Below, piece by piece: positions 1-8,177 of a DNA stretch of 36,128 nt. Every line of letters starts with the position of its first letter. Within the stretch, counting starts at the first letter, position 1. The notes under the pieces were generated by a model. The model did not search any database. It worked only from the letters and a program-made list of their open reading frames with translations, and was not told where the DNA came from. The DNA comes from an uncultured Polaribacter sp. (GTDB lineage Bacteria; Bacteroidota; Bacteroidia; Flavobacteriales; Flavobacteriaceae), in NCBI GenBank assembly GCA_913050305.1, contig CAJXAS010000003.1, forward strand, positions 1-36,128. Direction: 5' to 3'. The translations under genes were made by a program, and so were the position numbers.

Positions 1-467
1 GGCACAAAAGCTTTTGCTTTATAACAGGTATACTTTCCAATTTTTTTAGTTTCTGTTCCCAATGTCCAATCTATGCGATATAACGTATCTTTCACTAAAA
101 AACGCTTGCCATAAAATTCTTGAGCCTGCACCAAGGTACCCTCTTTTACATTTTTATATTGATCTCCTCTTGAAAAGTAACCACCCCAAGAATCTGTTGC
201 ACCAGCAATTGCATCTATCTTTTCCTCTTCTAAGAAAGTAGCTGCAGTGCTATTAAAACTTAAAATATATGTTTTTTCTAACCTATTTTTAAGACGCGCC
301 GCAACTTGTTTTTTTCTAGCCTCGCTTAACCTTGCACCCCAAGAACCAAGATCCATTTTTGCTTTAGAAATATAAGTTATCTTTCCGCTAAACTTTTGCG
401 CGCTTGTGTTTGTTGTAAATAATGTTATGGCAAGAATAAAAATTAATTTAGCAAGATTTGATTTCAT
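1..467 (-). CDS. GLPGLI family secreted protein (3' part missing)
   Basis: The reading frame starts at the ATG at 467 and runs off the left window edge, so about 155 N-terminal codons are visible. The first 24 residues (MKSNLAKLIF.. ending TSAQ) form a signal peptide with a likely cut after Ala, so the protein is exported. After it come KFSGKITYISKA and, near the edge, a stretch reading YRIDWTLGTETKKIGKYTCY, which fits the GLPGLI family (TIGR01200). That family is common in Bacteroidetes and has no established biochemical function. No catalytic motif is visible. It lies downstream of fabH on the same strand but a strong hairpin separates them, so it is probably transcribed alone. Family call is from recognition of the pattern and is fairly firm; function is unknown. 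Confidence 0.75.
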   Translation of the reverse strand, partial: MKSNLAKLIFILAITLFTTNTSAQKFSGKITYISKAKMDLGSWGARLSEARKKQVAARLKNRLEKTYILSFNSTAATFLEEEKIDAIAGATDSWGGYFSRGDQYKNVKEGTLVQAQEFYGKRFLVKDTLYRIDWTLGTETKKIGKYTCYKAKAFV

Positions 468-594
468 AATTTTTTGGGGTATTTTAAATATTGTTAAGTA
501 AAAGTAACAAAATAATAGACAACCGTTTTTAATTTTAAAGATTTAAGTAAATTTTACTCTTACTTAAATATAAATAAATGCTGTTTTTATTGTC

Positions 595-627
595 AAAATA
601 AATGCTGCAAAATGCAGCATTTATTTT
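595..627 (-). terminator. Perfect 15-bp hairpin after fabH
   Basis: Arms 595-609 and 613-627 are exact reverse complements with a 3-nt loop. On the minus strand the stem ends in TTTATTTT, which can serve as the U-rich tail. It sits 30 bases beyond the fabH stop codon and before the GLPGLI gene, as expected for the fabH terminator. Confidence 0.7.
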
Positions 628-656
628 ATTAAAAGTATTTATAAATAGATAAATTA

Positions 657-1664
657 TTACCAACGTATAATTACAGAACCCCAAGTAAATCCGCTACCAA
701 AAGCAGCTAAAACTACTAGATCATTGTCTTTTATTTTACCTTGTTCCCAAGCCTCTGTTAAAGCAATAATTACAGAAGCAGCTGTGGTGTTGCCATACTT
801 CATTATGTTATTAAATACTTGATCATTAGACAACTGAAACTTCTTCTGTATAAACTGTGCAATACGTAAATTCGCTTGATGCGGAATTAACATATCAATA
901 TCTTCTTTTTCTAAATTGTTAGCGTGTAAACCCTCTACAATTGCTTCAGAAAAACGTGTAATTGCATGTTTAAACACAAACTGACCATTCATATACGGAT
1001 AATATGAAATGTCATCCGGATTGTTAGCTCCTAAAATTTCTGGAACCCAACGTTGTGTAGAAGGACCTTCTAAAACTAATTCTTTTGCATGTTTTCCTTC
1101 CGAATGTAAATGAGAAGATAGAATTCCTTTTCCTGCCTCTTCGCTTCTAGAAAGCACAGCTGCTCCTGCTCCATCTCCAAAAATTACAGTCACATTTCTT
1201 CCTCTTGTAGATTTTTCTAACCCCCCAGAATGGTTCTCTGCACCTATTACCAATATGTTTTTATACATACCTGTTTTTATAAATTGATCTGCAACAGACA
1301 TTGCATAAATAAAACCAGAACATTGGTTGCGCACATCTAACGCACCAATTGTTGGCATGTCTAGCATTTCTTGCACTTGCACACCACCTCCAGGGAAATA
1401 CATATCTGGACTTAAAGTTGCAAATACAATAAAATCAATATCATCTTTTGTTAATCCTGCCCTTTCTATCGCAATTCTAGCTGCTTTTGCACCCATAACT
1501 GCGGTAGTATCTCCAGATTTAGGATCTATCCAACGTCTCTCTTTTATCCCTGTTCTTTCTTGAATCCATTCGTCTGAAGTTTCCATAAACCCCTTTAAAT
1601 CGTCATTTGTAACAACGTTTTCTGGAACATAATACCCTAAGCCAGTTATTTTTGAATTATACAT
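657..1664 (-). CDS. fabH: 3-oxoacyl-ACP synthase III (KAS III)
   Basis: Condenses an acyl-CoA starter (acetyl-CoA or a branched-chain acyl-CoA) with malonyl-ACP to begin fatty acid synthesis in the cytoplasm. The 335-residue length is normal for the family. The catalytic triad is visible: Cys115 in VRNQCSGFIYA, His262 in IPHQANLRI and Asn292 in YGNTTAAS; the thiolase-fold glycine loop FGDGAGAAV is at 162-170. Flavobacteria make iso-branched fatty acids, so a branched starter is plausible but this is inference. The gene stands alone here, with no plsX or rpmF next to it, so it could be a second KAS III copy or serve another pathway. A TATTTTTG box lies 34 bases upstream of the ATG and a perfect hairpin follows the stop. 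Confidence 0.93.
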   Translation of the reverse strand: MYNSKITGLGYYVPENVVTNDDLKGFMETSDEWIQERTGIKERRWIDPKSGDTTAVMGAKAARIAIERAGLTKDDIDFIVFATLSPDMYFPGGGVQVQEMLDMPTIGALDVRNQCSGFIYAMSVADQFIKTGMYKNILVIGAENHSGGLEKSTRGRNVTVIFGDGAGAAVLSRSEEAGKGILSSHLHSEGKHAKELVLEGPSTQRWVPEILGANNPDDISYYPYMNGQFVFKHAITRFSEAIVEGLHANNLEKEDIDMLIPHQANLRIAQFIQKKFQLSNDQVFNNIMKYGNTTAASVIIALTEAWEQGKIKDNDLVVLAAFGSGFTWGSVIIRW

Positions 1665-1698
1665 CCGATATACTTTTATTACTAATTAGTTATGTTAG

Positions 1699-1706
1699 CA
1701 AAAATA
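1699..1706 (-). promoter_or_regulatory. Predicted -7 box for fabH
   Basis: Minus-strand TATTTTTG matches the flavobacterial -7 consensus TAnnTTTG. The spacer to the fabH ATG is 34 bases. I see no TTG at the -33 distance, so the call rests on one element only. Confidence 0.45.
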
Positions 1707-1835
1707 GTTAAATTTATTTTCATTATTATACTGTCTAAACGGTGAAATTTCTGTCATCTTGTCACAATAGTGTCTTTGGTATTTTTTTTGACTACTGTAT
1801 TAAAACAAATAATAAATTAAACAAAATATAGATAA

Positions 1836-3743
1836 ATGGCAAAAGGAAATATTAATGTATCCGTAGAAAATATTTTTCCACTGATAAAAAAGTTTTTGTA
1901 CTCAGATCACGAAATATTCTTACGTGAATTAATTTCTAACGGAACAGACGCAACATCTAAATTAAAACACTTGATTGCTATTGGTGAGGCTGAAACTGTA
2001 TTAGGCGATGCTAAAATTGAAGTTAGTATTGATAAAGATGCAAAGACAATTACCATTAAAGATCAAGGTTTAGGGATGACTGCTGATGAAGTTGAGAAAT
2101 ACATCAACCAAATTGCATTTTCTGGCGCAGAAGAGTTTTTAGATAAGTATAAAGACAACGAAGCAGGAATTATTGGTCATTTCGGTTTGGGTTTTTACTC
2201 TGCGTTTATGGTAGCAGCAAAAGTAGAATTAATTACAAAGTCTTTTAAAGATGCACCTGCTGCTCATTGGACTTGTGATGGCTCTCCTGAATTTACTTTA
2301 GTAGAAAGTGATAAAGCTGATAGAGGGACAGAAATTATTTTACACATTGCAGAAGACTCTTTAGACTTCTTAGAAGATAATAAAATTGAAGGTTTACTAA
2401 ACAAATACAATCGTTTTAATCAAGTGCCAATTAAATTTGGAACAAAAGAAATTAACGATCCTGAATTTACACCAGCAACTACTAAAGATGCAGAAGGTAA
2501 AGAAACTACAGAAGCACACCAACAAATAACGGTTGATAAAATCATCAATAATACAGATCCTGCTTGGACCAAAATGCCTGCAGATTTAGAAAAAGAGGAT
2601 TACGATAATTTTTATAGAGAATTGTATCCAACGCAATTTGAGGAGTCTTTATTTCATATTCACTTAAATGTAGATTATCCTTTTAACTTAACAGGAATTT
2701 TATTCTTCCCTAAGTTAAGTCCTTCTATGGACATGCAGAAGGACAAAATTCAATTGTATCAAAATCAAGTTTTTGTAACTGATAATGTTGAAGGAATTGT
2801 ACCGGACTTTTTACAAATGTTAAAAGGTGTAATTGATTCTCCAGACATTCCATTAAATGTTTCTCGTTCTGGTTTGCAAGCAGATGGCGCAGTAAAGAAA
2901 ATATCTGGTTACATAACTAAAAAAGTAGGTGATAAATTAGCTTCTCTATTCAAAAAAGACAGAGCAGATTTTGAAACAAAATGGAATGACATTAAAGTAA
3001 TTATCGAATATGGAATGTTGTCTGAAGATAAGTTCTTTGACAAGGCTAAGAAATTTGCATTATATCCAACCGTAGCAGACACCTATTTTACATTTGATGA
3101 ACTAATTGAAAAGACAAAAGATTCTCAGACTGATAAAGATGGAAATCATGTTGTTTTATATACTTCAAATAAAGATGCACAACACAGCTACATTCAAGAT
3201 GTAACTGCAAAAGGATATGAAGTATTGGTTTTAGATTCTCCAATTATTTCGCATTTAATGCAAAAACTAGAGGGTTCAGCAGAGAAAGTGAAATTTACAA
3301 GAGTAGATTCTGACCATGTTGATAATTTAATTAAGAAAGACGACAACGTAATTTCTAAATTATCTGAGGATGAAGTAGCTACTTTAAAACCAATTATTGA
3401 AGGTGCCGTAAATTCTAAAACATATACAGTTCAATTAGAAGCGATGGACTCTGCTTCTTCTCCGTTTATAATTACGGTTCCAGAATTTATGCGTAGAATG
3501 AAAGAAATGCAGGCATCTGGTGGTGGTGGTGGAATGATGGGAATGGGTAATTTTCCTGACATGTACAATTTAGTGGTAAACACAAATAGTCCGTTAGTAT
3601 CTGACATCTTAAATAATAAAGATGAAGCGGCACAGAAACATTTAATCTCGCAAGCTTTTGATTTGGCTAAATTATCTCAAAACCTTTTACATGGTGAAGA
3701 GTTAACAAACTTTATCAAACGTTCTTACGATTTGATTAAATAA
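1836..3743 (+). CDS. htpG: Hsp90-family molecular chaperone HtpG
   Basis: ATP-dependent cytosolic chaperone that acts as a dimer on late folding intermediates. The N-terminal GHKL ATPase domain shows ELISNGTDA (31-39, with the Mg-coordinating Asn35), DQGLGM near 77-82, and GHFGLGFYSAFMVA near 114-127. The middle domain carries the SRSGLQAD segment with the Arg expected to contact ATP. The C-terminal third contains a Gly/Met-rich stretch (ASGGGGGMMGMGNF) before the dimerisation region. At 635 residues it is close to other bacterial HtpG proteins. It is monocistronic: a long upstream region (1665-1835) is shared with divergent fabH and a hairpin follows at 3767. I found no clean TAnnTTTG box upstream; TGTCTTTG at 1771 is one base off. 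Confidence 0.96.
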   Translation: MAKGNINVSVENIFPLIKKFLYSDHEIFLRELISNGTDATSKLKHLIAIGEAETVLGDAKIEVSIDKDAKTITIKDQGLGMTADEVEKYINQIAFSGAEEFLDKYKDNEAGIIGHFGLGFYSAFMVAAKVELITKSFKDAPAAHWTCDGSPEFTLVESDKADRGTEIILHIAEDSLDFLEDNKIEGLLNKYNRFNQVPIKFGTKEINDPEFTPATTKDAEGKETTEAHQQITVDKIINNTDPAWTKMPADLEKEDYDNFYRELYPTQFEESLFHIHLNVDYPFNLTGILFFPKLSPSMDMQKDKIQLYQNQVFVTDNVEGIVPDFLQMLKGVIDSPDIPLNVSRSGLQADGAVKKISGYITKKVGDKLASLFKKDRADFETKWNDIKVIIEYGMLSEDKFFDKAKKFALYPTVADTYFTFDELIEKTKDSQTDKDGNHVVLYTSNKDAQHSYIQDVTAKGYEVLVLDSPIISHLMQKLEGSAEKVKFTRVDSDHVDNLIKKDDNVISKLSEDEVATLKPIIEGAVNSKTYTVQLEAMDSASSPFIITVPEFMRRMKEMQASGGGGGMMGMGNFPDMYNLVVNTNSPLVSDILNNKDEAAQKHLISQAFDLAKLSQNLLHGEELTNFIKRSYDLIK

Positions 3744-3766
3744 GAACAAAGTAGCTTTAAATATAT

Positions 3767-3798
3767 AAACCTCTTTGTGAAAACAGAGAGGTTTTTTA
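3767..3798 (+). terminator. Rho-independent terminator of htpG
   Basis: Arms 3767-3778 and 3783-3794 pair over 12 bp with one G-U pair around a GAAA loop, followed by a T-run. It begins 23 bases after the htpG stop codon. Confidence 0.85.
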
Positions 3799-3835
3799 AT
3801 TGAAAAATTAATTTTAAGCATTAATTACAATAGAA

Positions 3836-4351
3836 ATGTTAGACATTAAAAAAGCAACCATAAAAAATGCAAGTTTACTATCTAAACTTAGTATTGCCTC
3901 TTTTTTACCAGCACACGGACATTCTGCATCTAAAGAAGTTATAGATACTTATACCGATGCTAATTTTAGCGAAGCAAACTTTATTAAAGAACTTTCAAAT
4001 CCAAAATTTCAATACCACATACTCTATTACAAAGAACAAATTGCTGGTTTTTCTAAAGTGATTTTTAATTTTGAAAATAGAGATATAGTAGATAAAAACG
4101 CCACCAAGATGGAACGTTTATATCTATTAAAAGAGTTTTATAATTTAGGGTTAGGTAAAGAGTTAATGAACTTTAATGCAGCTTTAGCAAAAAAGCATAA
4201 ACAAGCTGGTATTTGGGTATTTGTTTGGATAGAAAATATCAAAGCTATTGCTTTTTATAATAAAATGGGGTTTAAAAAAGTAGGGGAATATGATTTTGTA
4301 TTATCGCCTACAAAAACGAATCCTAATCATGTTTTATATCTAAAGTTTTAA
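3836..4351 (+). CDS. GNAT family N-acetyltransferase
   Basis: A 171-residue single-domain protein of the Gcn5-related acetyltransferase fold, which moves an acetyl group from acetyl-CoA to an amine. The acetyl-CoA binding motif A is MERLYLLKEFYNLGLGKELM (about residues 92-111). Motif B follows as VWIENIKAIAFYNKMGFKKVGEY (described here by position, about 129-151), with the usual AFYNKMGF signature. The substrate cannot be read from sequence; it might be a small amine, an antibiotic or a protein N-terminus. It begins 92 bases after htpG, beyond the htpG terminator, and is followed after 30 bases by the DUF6428 gene, so those two probably share a transcript. No recognised promoter box was found just upstream. 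Confidence 0.85.
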   Translation: MLDIKKATIKNASLLSKLSIASFLPAHGHSASKEVIDTYTDANFSEANFIKELSNPKFQYHILYYKEQIAGFSKVIFNFENRDIVDKNATKMERLYLLKEFYNLGLGKELMNFNAALAKKHKQAGIWVFVWIENIKAIAFYNKMGFKKVGEYDFVLSPTKTNPNHVLYLKF

Positions 4352-4381
4352 TTATATTTAATATTATTTTAAAAAAAAAAT

Positions 4382-4852
4382 ATGAAATTATCAGAAATAA
4401 AAAATCACCTTTCTACTTTAAAAAATATTGCTTTTAAATTACCAAATGGTAATTTAGTGCAGCCCCATTTTCATGTAACAGAAGTAGGTCTAATAACCAA
4501 AGATTTTATTGATTGTGGAGGTAAGGTAAGAAGCGAACAAGTTGTTAATTTTCAACTTTGGGAAGAAAATGATTATGACCACAGGTTGCATCCAGAGAAG
4601 TTATTATCTATTATTGATTTGTCTGAAAAAATGTTCAAATTTGAAGATTTAGAAATTGAAGTAGAATATCAGGGAAAGGAAACTATTGGAAAATATGACT
4701 TAGATTTTGATGGCACGTACTTTTTATTAACATCTAAATTAACAGCTTGTTTGGCCGAAGATGCTTGCGGAATTTCGCCAGAAAAACCTCTAGTCACTAT
4801 TAATGAGGTAAATAAAGCAAGTTCTTGTGCACCAGGTTCTGGTTGTTGTTAA
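4382..4852 (+). CDS. DUF6428 family protein with Cys-rich C-terminus
   Basis: A small 156-residue soluble protein that I recognise as DUF6428, a family often seen beside arsenic-resistance genes (arsR, arsenate reductase-type phosphatase, ACR3) in Bacteroidetes. Visible features are PHFHVTEVG near 28-36, IDCGGKVRSEQVVNFQLW near 43-60, and a cysteine-bearing tail: CLAEDACG followed by SSCAPGSGCC at the very end. The tail could bind a thiophilic metal or metalloid, but that is inference. Here no ars gene accompanies it; the only neighbour on the strand is the GNAT gene 30 bases upstream. Function unknown. A symmetric hairpin after the stop separates it from rluD, which comes from the other side. 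Confidence 0.72.
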   Translation: MKLSEIKNHLSTLKNIAFKLPNGNLVQPHFHVTEVGLITKDFIDCGGKVRSEQVVNFQLWEENDYDHRLHPEKLLSIIDLSEKMFKFEDLEIEVEYQGKETIGKYDLDFDGTYFLLTSKLTACLAEDACGISPEKPLVTINEVNKASSCAPGSGCC

Positions 4853-4863
4853 AAAAATAAATA

Positions 4864-4910
4864 TTGCTAACTTCTGAAAACATAAACAACATAATTTCAA
4901 AAGTTAGCAA
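4864..4910. terminator. Bidirectional terminator between DUF6428 gene and rluD
   Basis: Arms 4864-4873 and 4901-4910 are a perfect 10-bp inverted repeat; after a 1-nt bulge on each side a further 5 bp pair (4875-4879 with 4895-4899). A- and T-rich flanks occur on both sides, and the genes on either side converge on it. Confidence 0.65.
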
Positions 4911-4915
4911 ATATT

Positions 4916-5956
4916 TTACTCTTCTTCTATAGCCTTAGAGTTTTCAGAATACGTTCTCCACTTTTCTAAACATGCCTTAATATCTTCTGGTACTTCAGAG
5001 TTAAAACGCATAAACTCGCCTGTTGTAGGATGCGTAAAACCTAATGTTTTAGCATGTAAGGCTTGTCTTGGAAGCACCTTAAAACAGTTATGTACAAACT
5101 GCTTATACTTTGTAAAAGTTGTTCCTTTTAAAATATCATTTCCTCCGTAACGTTCATCATTAAAAAGTGTGTGTCCAATATCTTTTAGGTGTACTCTAAT
5201 TTGATGCGTTCTGCCTGTTTCTAACTTACATTGCACCAAAGTAACATAAGTTAAACGTTCTAAGACTTTATAATGTGTTACTGCGTGTTTACCAAAGTCT
5301 CCATCAGGAAAAACAGCCATCTGTAAACGATTTTTCAAACTACGTCCTATATTTCCTTCTATACAACCTTCATCTTCTGCTACATTACCCCAAACTAAGG
5401 CATAATACAAACGTTCTGTTGTTCTGTCAAAAAACTGACGCGATAAATTAGCCATTGCAGCTTCTGTTTTTGCAACTACTAGTAGACCACTTGTATCTTT
5501 ATCAATTCTATGCACCAAACCTGGCCTTTCATTAGAATTGGTAGGTAAATTTTCTATATGATGGATTAAACCATTTACCAAAGTTCCTGAATAATTTCCG
5601 TGACCCGGATGCACTACCATTCCAGCAGGTTTATTTACAACCATTACAGTATCATCTTCATAAATAATATCTAAAGGAATATCTTCTGCAACTAATAAGT
5701 TTTCTGCTGGCGGGTATGCTAAAACAATTCGAACAATATCATTTGGTTTTACTTTATGATTTGATTTTACAGGAAGTTCATTCACCAAAACATTTCCTGC
5801 CTTGGCAGCTTGCTGTAATTTACTTCTTGTAGCGTTTTCAATAAAATTCATTAAAAACTTATCTACTCTTAATGGCTCTTGTCCAACACTTGCTACAAAC
5901 TTATGGTGTTCGTATAATTCTTCGTTCTCTAAATCTTGATTCTGATTTTCTTGCAA
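4916..5956 (-). CDS. rluD: RluA/RluD-family 23S rRNA pseudouridine synthase
   Basis: Converts uridine to pseudouridine in large-subunit rRNA; the RluD branch modifies helix 69. An S4 RNA-binding domain occupies about 29-77 (VDKFLMNFIENATRSKLQQ..). The catalytic domain follows, with the signature GLVHRIDKDTSGLLVVAK at 146-163 whose Asp152 is the expected nucleophile, and the GRTHQIRVHLKDIGH motif further on. The length of 346 residues is usual. An acidic, Glu/Gln/Asn-rich leader precedes the S4 domain. It follows the PASTA gene after 73 bases on the same strand, so both are probably expressed from the promoter at 6604. The assignment to RluD rather than a related RluA-type enzyme is likely but not certain from sequence alone. 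Confidence 0.9.
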   Translation of the reverse strand: MQENQNQDLENEELYEHHKFVASVGQEPLRVDKFLMNFIENATRSKLQQAAKAGNVLVNELPVKSNHKVKPNDIVRIVLAYPPAENLLVAEDIPLDIIYEDDTVMVVNKPAGMVVHPGHGNYSGTLVNGLIHHIENLPTNSNERPGLVHRIDKDTSGLLVVAKTEAAMANLSRQFFDRTTERLYYALVWGNVAEDEGCIEGNIGRSLKNRLQMAVFPDGDFGKHAVTHYKVLERLTYVTLVQCKLETGRTHQIRVHLKDIGHTLFNDERYGGNDILKGTTFTKYKQFVHNCFKVLPRQALHAKTLGFTHPTTGEFMRFNSEVPEDIKACLEKWRTYSENSKAIEEE

Positions 5957-6029
5957 AATGACGCTTTTATTTTACTACTAATTAATAGATTAATTGATCA
6001 CTAACAATCAATCACTGATAACTGAATTT

Positions 6030-6584
6030 TTACCCTTTACCATTACCTAAAACTAAATCTACAACAGACTTTAGTGGCAACTTATCTCCTTCTTTTAAAA
6101 CATTTCCCTTAAAACGTAAACCTCTCACTACATCTTTACCAATATCATTTACAAAAGTAAAATCTTCACCAACCTTTAAACCCATAGCCCTTAACTGAGA
6201 AGAAGCTTGTCTTTTTGTTAAACCATTTAAATCTGGTATGGAAATATCTCTATATTTCGAGGGATTTAAAGTAAGGTATATTTTACGCTTTTCTTTTACA
6301 AAATCTCCCGCCTCCGGTGTTTGCTCTATCACAGATTTTTTTGGATAGGCTGAATTGAAACTGGCACTGTCAATAATTTTGTAATCTAAATCTAATTCTT
6401 TTAATGTTCTTTCAACCTCAACTAAAGTTAGCTTCTGCAAATTGGGTACTTGTATTTTTTGATTATGATTTGTAGCAACTCCTAACCAGAATTTTAATCC
6501 AAAAACAAACAACAATAAACAAACAATAGCAATTGCTATTTGCACAAAAAAAGTTTTACTTTTTAAAAACTGGAACAAACTCAT
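6030..6584 (-). CDS. Single-pass membrane protein with two PASTA domains, no kinase
   Basis: The 184-residue protein has a short cytoplasmic N-terminus, one membrane helix at about 13-36, and an external part made of two PASTA repeats (about 43-108 and 113-182). PASTA domains in PknB/StkP-type kinases and some penicillin-binding proteins sense or bind peptidoglycan; here they are the whole external part and no kinase domain is present. Repeat 1 shows VPNLQKLTLVEVERTLKEL and ends in QTPEAGDFVKEKRKIYLTL; repeat 2 starts IPDLNGLTKRQASSQL. It is divergent from ddl, a peptidoglycan precursor enzyme, with predicted promoters in the 85-bp gap. A wall-sensing or scaffold role is inference. It probably forms an operon with rluD. 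Confidence 0.85.
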   Translation of the reverse strand: MSLFQFLKSKTFFVQIAIAIVCLLLFVFGLKFWLGVATNHNQKIQVPNLQKLTLVEVERTLKELDLDYKIIDSASFNSAYPKKSVIEQTPEAGDFVKEKRKIYLTLNPSKYRDISIPDLNGLTKRQASSQLRAMGLKVGEDFTFVNDIGKDVVRGLRFKGNVLKEGDKLPLKSVVDLVLGNGKG

Positions 6585-6603
6585 TAGAATTTTTTTAGTC
6601 TCA

Positions 6604-6611
6604 CAAAGATA
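6604..6611 (-). promoter_or_regulatory. Predicted -7 box for the PASTA-rluD transcript
   Basis: Minus-strand TATCTTTG matches TAnnTTTG exactly and lies 19 bases before the ATG at 6584. No -33 TTG is visible at the usual spacing. Confidence 0.55.
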
Positions 6612-6624
6612 TAAAAACTAAACG

Positions 6625-6656
6625 TTGCTATTTCTATTTATATTTTGATAAATTTG
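6625..6656 (+). promoter_or_regulatory. Predicted ddl promoter (TTG-N21-TAAATTTG)
   Basis: TTG at 6625-6627 and TAAATTTG at 6649-6656 are separated by 21 bases, a full match to the Bacteroidetes -33/-7 promoter pattern. The first ATG of ddl is only 13 bases beyond the -7 box, so the mRNA leader should be very short. Confidence 0.7.
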
Positions 6657-6669
6657 TTTTATTATTTTT

Positions 6670-7647
6670 ATGAATATGAAGAAAAATATTGCCATTATAA
6701 TGGGTGGTTATTCATCCGAAATAGACATCTCTATAAAAAGTGGAAACGTAGTCTATAGTCATCTAAACAAAGAAAAATTCAATGCTTTTAGAGTATTAAT
6801 TTTAAAAGAAAAATGGGTTGTTTTAGATGCGCAAGAAAACGAGTTTCTTATTGATAAAAATGATTTTTCTTTCACACAAAATAACATTAAAACTACTTTT
6901 GATTGTGTATTTAATGCAATTCATGGCGCACCCGGAGAAAACGGACAACTATTAGCCTACTTTAATCTTATCAATTTAAAGCATACTTCTGCCCCATTTT
7001 ATCAAATGGCATTGACGTTTAATAAACGTGATACTTTGAGTGCTGTAAAAGCATATGGAATAAAAACAGCCACTTCTATTTATTTAAATAAGGGTGCTAA
7101 AATAAACCTAGATTATATTATTGCTACTGTTGGTTTGCCTTGTTTTATTAAACCAAACAATGCAGGTTCAAGTTACGGCATTTCAAAAGTGCATACAAAA
7201 AACGAAATTTTACCCGCATTAGAAAAAGCATATAAGGAAGATTCAGAAATTTTAATAGAATCTTTTTTAGACGGCACAGAAGTTTCTGTAGGTATTATTC
7301 AGTATCGAGGTAAAACAAAAGTATTGCCTATCACAGAGATTGTTTCAGAAAATGATTTCTTTGATTATGAGGCAAAATATGAAGGAAAGTCGCAGGAAAT
7401 TACACCGGCTAGAATTTCTCTCGCACAACAAGCTAAAGTAGAAAAAGTAGCTAAAAAAGTATATGATATTTTAAATATATCTGGCTTTTCTAGATCTGAA
7501 TTTATTTTTGTCCATTCAGAGCCTTATTTTATAGAAATAAATACAGTACCAGGTTTAACAGAAGAAAGTATTTTACCACAACAAGCGCAAGTAGCAGGGA
7601 TTTCTTTAGCAGAATTATTTGAAAGTGCAATTGCAGCTGCTTTGTAA
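6670..7647 (+). CDS. ddl: D-alanine--D-alanine ligase
   Basis: Cytoplasmic ATP-grasp ligase that joins two D-Ala for peptidoglycan precursors. The N-terminal lobe carries IIMGGYSSEIDISIKSG (9-25), with the expected Glu and Ser of the first D-Ala site. The ATP-grasp core includes CFIKPNNAGSSYGISKV and IESFLDGTEVSVGII, and the metal-binding end is FIEINTVPGLTEESILPQQA near 288-307. Length 325 is normal. Two possible starts, at 6670 and 6676, give MNMKKN or MKKN; both fit and I keep the first. It heads a run of same-strand genes; coaD follows 66 bases on. Its promoter is the best-matching one in the window. Confidence 0.95.
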   Translation: MNMKKNIAIIMGGYSSEIDISIKSGNVVYSHLNKEKFNAFRVLILKEKWVVLDAQENEFLIDKNDFSFTQNNIKTTFDCVFNAIHGAPGENGQLLAYFNLINLKHTSAPFYQMALTFNKRDTLSAVKAYGIKTATSIYLNKGAKINLDYIIATVGLPCFIKPNNAGSSYGISKVHTKNEILPALEKAYKEDSEILIESFLDGTEVSVGIIQYRGKTKVLPITEIVSENDFFDYEAKYEGKSQEITPARISLAQQAKVEKVAKKVYDILNISGFSRSEFIFVHSEPYFIEINTVPGLTEESILPQQAQVAGISLAELFESAIAAAL

Positions 7648-7713
7648 TATTAGTTTTATAAGCTTATCTTTTAATTTTAAATTGGCATATAATTTACACC
7701 TAAATTGAAAACC

Positions 7714-8169
7714 ATGAAAAAAGCAATATTTCCAGGATCTTTTGATCCAATAACACTAGGGCACCATGATATAATAGAAAGAGGTGTTACACTTTTTGAC
7801 GAGCTAATAATTGCAATTGGTATAAATGCTGATAAAAAAAATATGTTTTCTTTAGAAGAGCGTAAACAATTTATTGAAGATTCTTTTGGCAATAACCCTA
7901 AGATAAAAGTAGTAACCTACGAGGGATTAACAGTTCATTTTTGCCAAGAAAATAATATAGATTTTATATTAAGAGGCTTGAGGAATCCAGCAGATTTTGA
8001 GTTCGAAAAAGCAATTGCACACACCAACAGAGATTTATCCTCTATAGAAACTGTCTTTTTATTAACAGCTGCCAATACTTCTTATATTTCTTCTTCTATT
8101 GTAAGGGATGTGATAAGAAACCATGGAGATTACACCAAATTAGTTCCAAAAACAGTACGTATTAAATAA
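7714..8169 (+). CDS. coaD: Phosphopantetheine adenylyltransferase
   Basis: Catalyses the fourth step of coenzyme A synthesis, adenylating 4'-phosphopantetheine to dephospho-CoA. The nucleotidyltransferase motif is PGSFDPITLGHHDI (7-20, with the T-x-G-H element), followed by RGLRNPADFEFE with the Arg of the substrate site and the C-terminal YISSSIVRDV element. The 151-residue length from this ATG is typical. A longer reading beginning at a TTG at 7705 adds only three residues and is unlikely. It lies between ddl and an M14 peptidase, starting 66 bases after ddl and ending 8 bases before the next gene, so co-transcription is likely. Confidence 0.95.
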   Translation: MKKAIFPGSFDPITLGHHDIIERGVTLFDELIIAIGINADKKNMFSLEERKQFIEDSFGNNPKIKVVTYEGLTVHFCQENNIDFILRGLRNPADFEFEKAIAHTNRDLSSIETVFLLTAANTSYISSSIVRDVIRNHGDYTKLVPKTVRIK

Positions 8170-8177
8170 AAGGTTTT

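Noticed and set aside
541..568. 9-bp inverted repeat upstream of the GLPGLI gene as an operator
   Set aside because: TTTAAGTAA/TTACTTAAA is perfect but very AT-rich and not tied to a promoter box.
1327..1563. 78-codon plus-strand open frame opposite fabH
   Set aside because: It lies wholly within the fabH coding sequence, has no recognisable protein features and is a shadow of the opposite strand.
1759..1778. TTG and TGTCTTTG upstream of htpG as a promoter
   Set aside because: The spacing is about 9 bases, too short, and the -7 element has G at a fixed position; a start site cannot be called.
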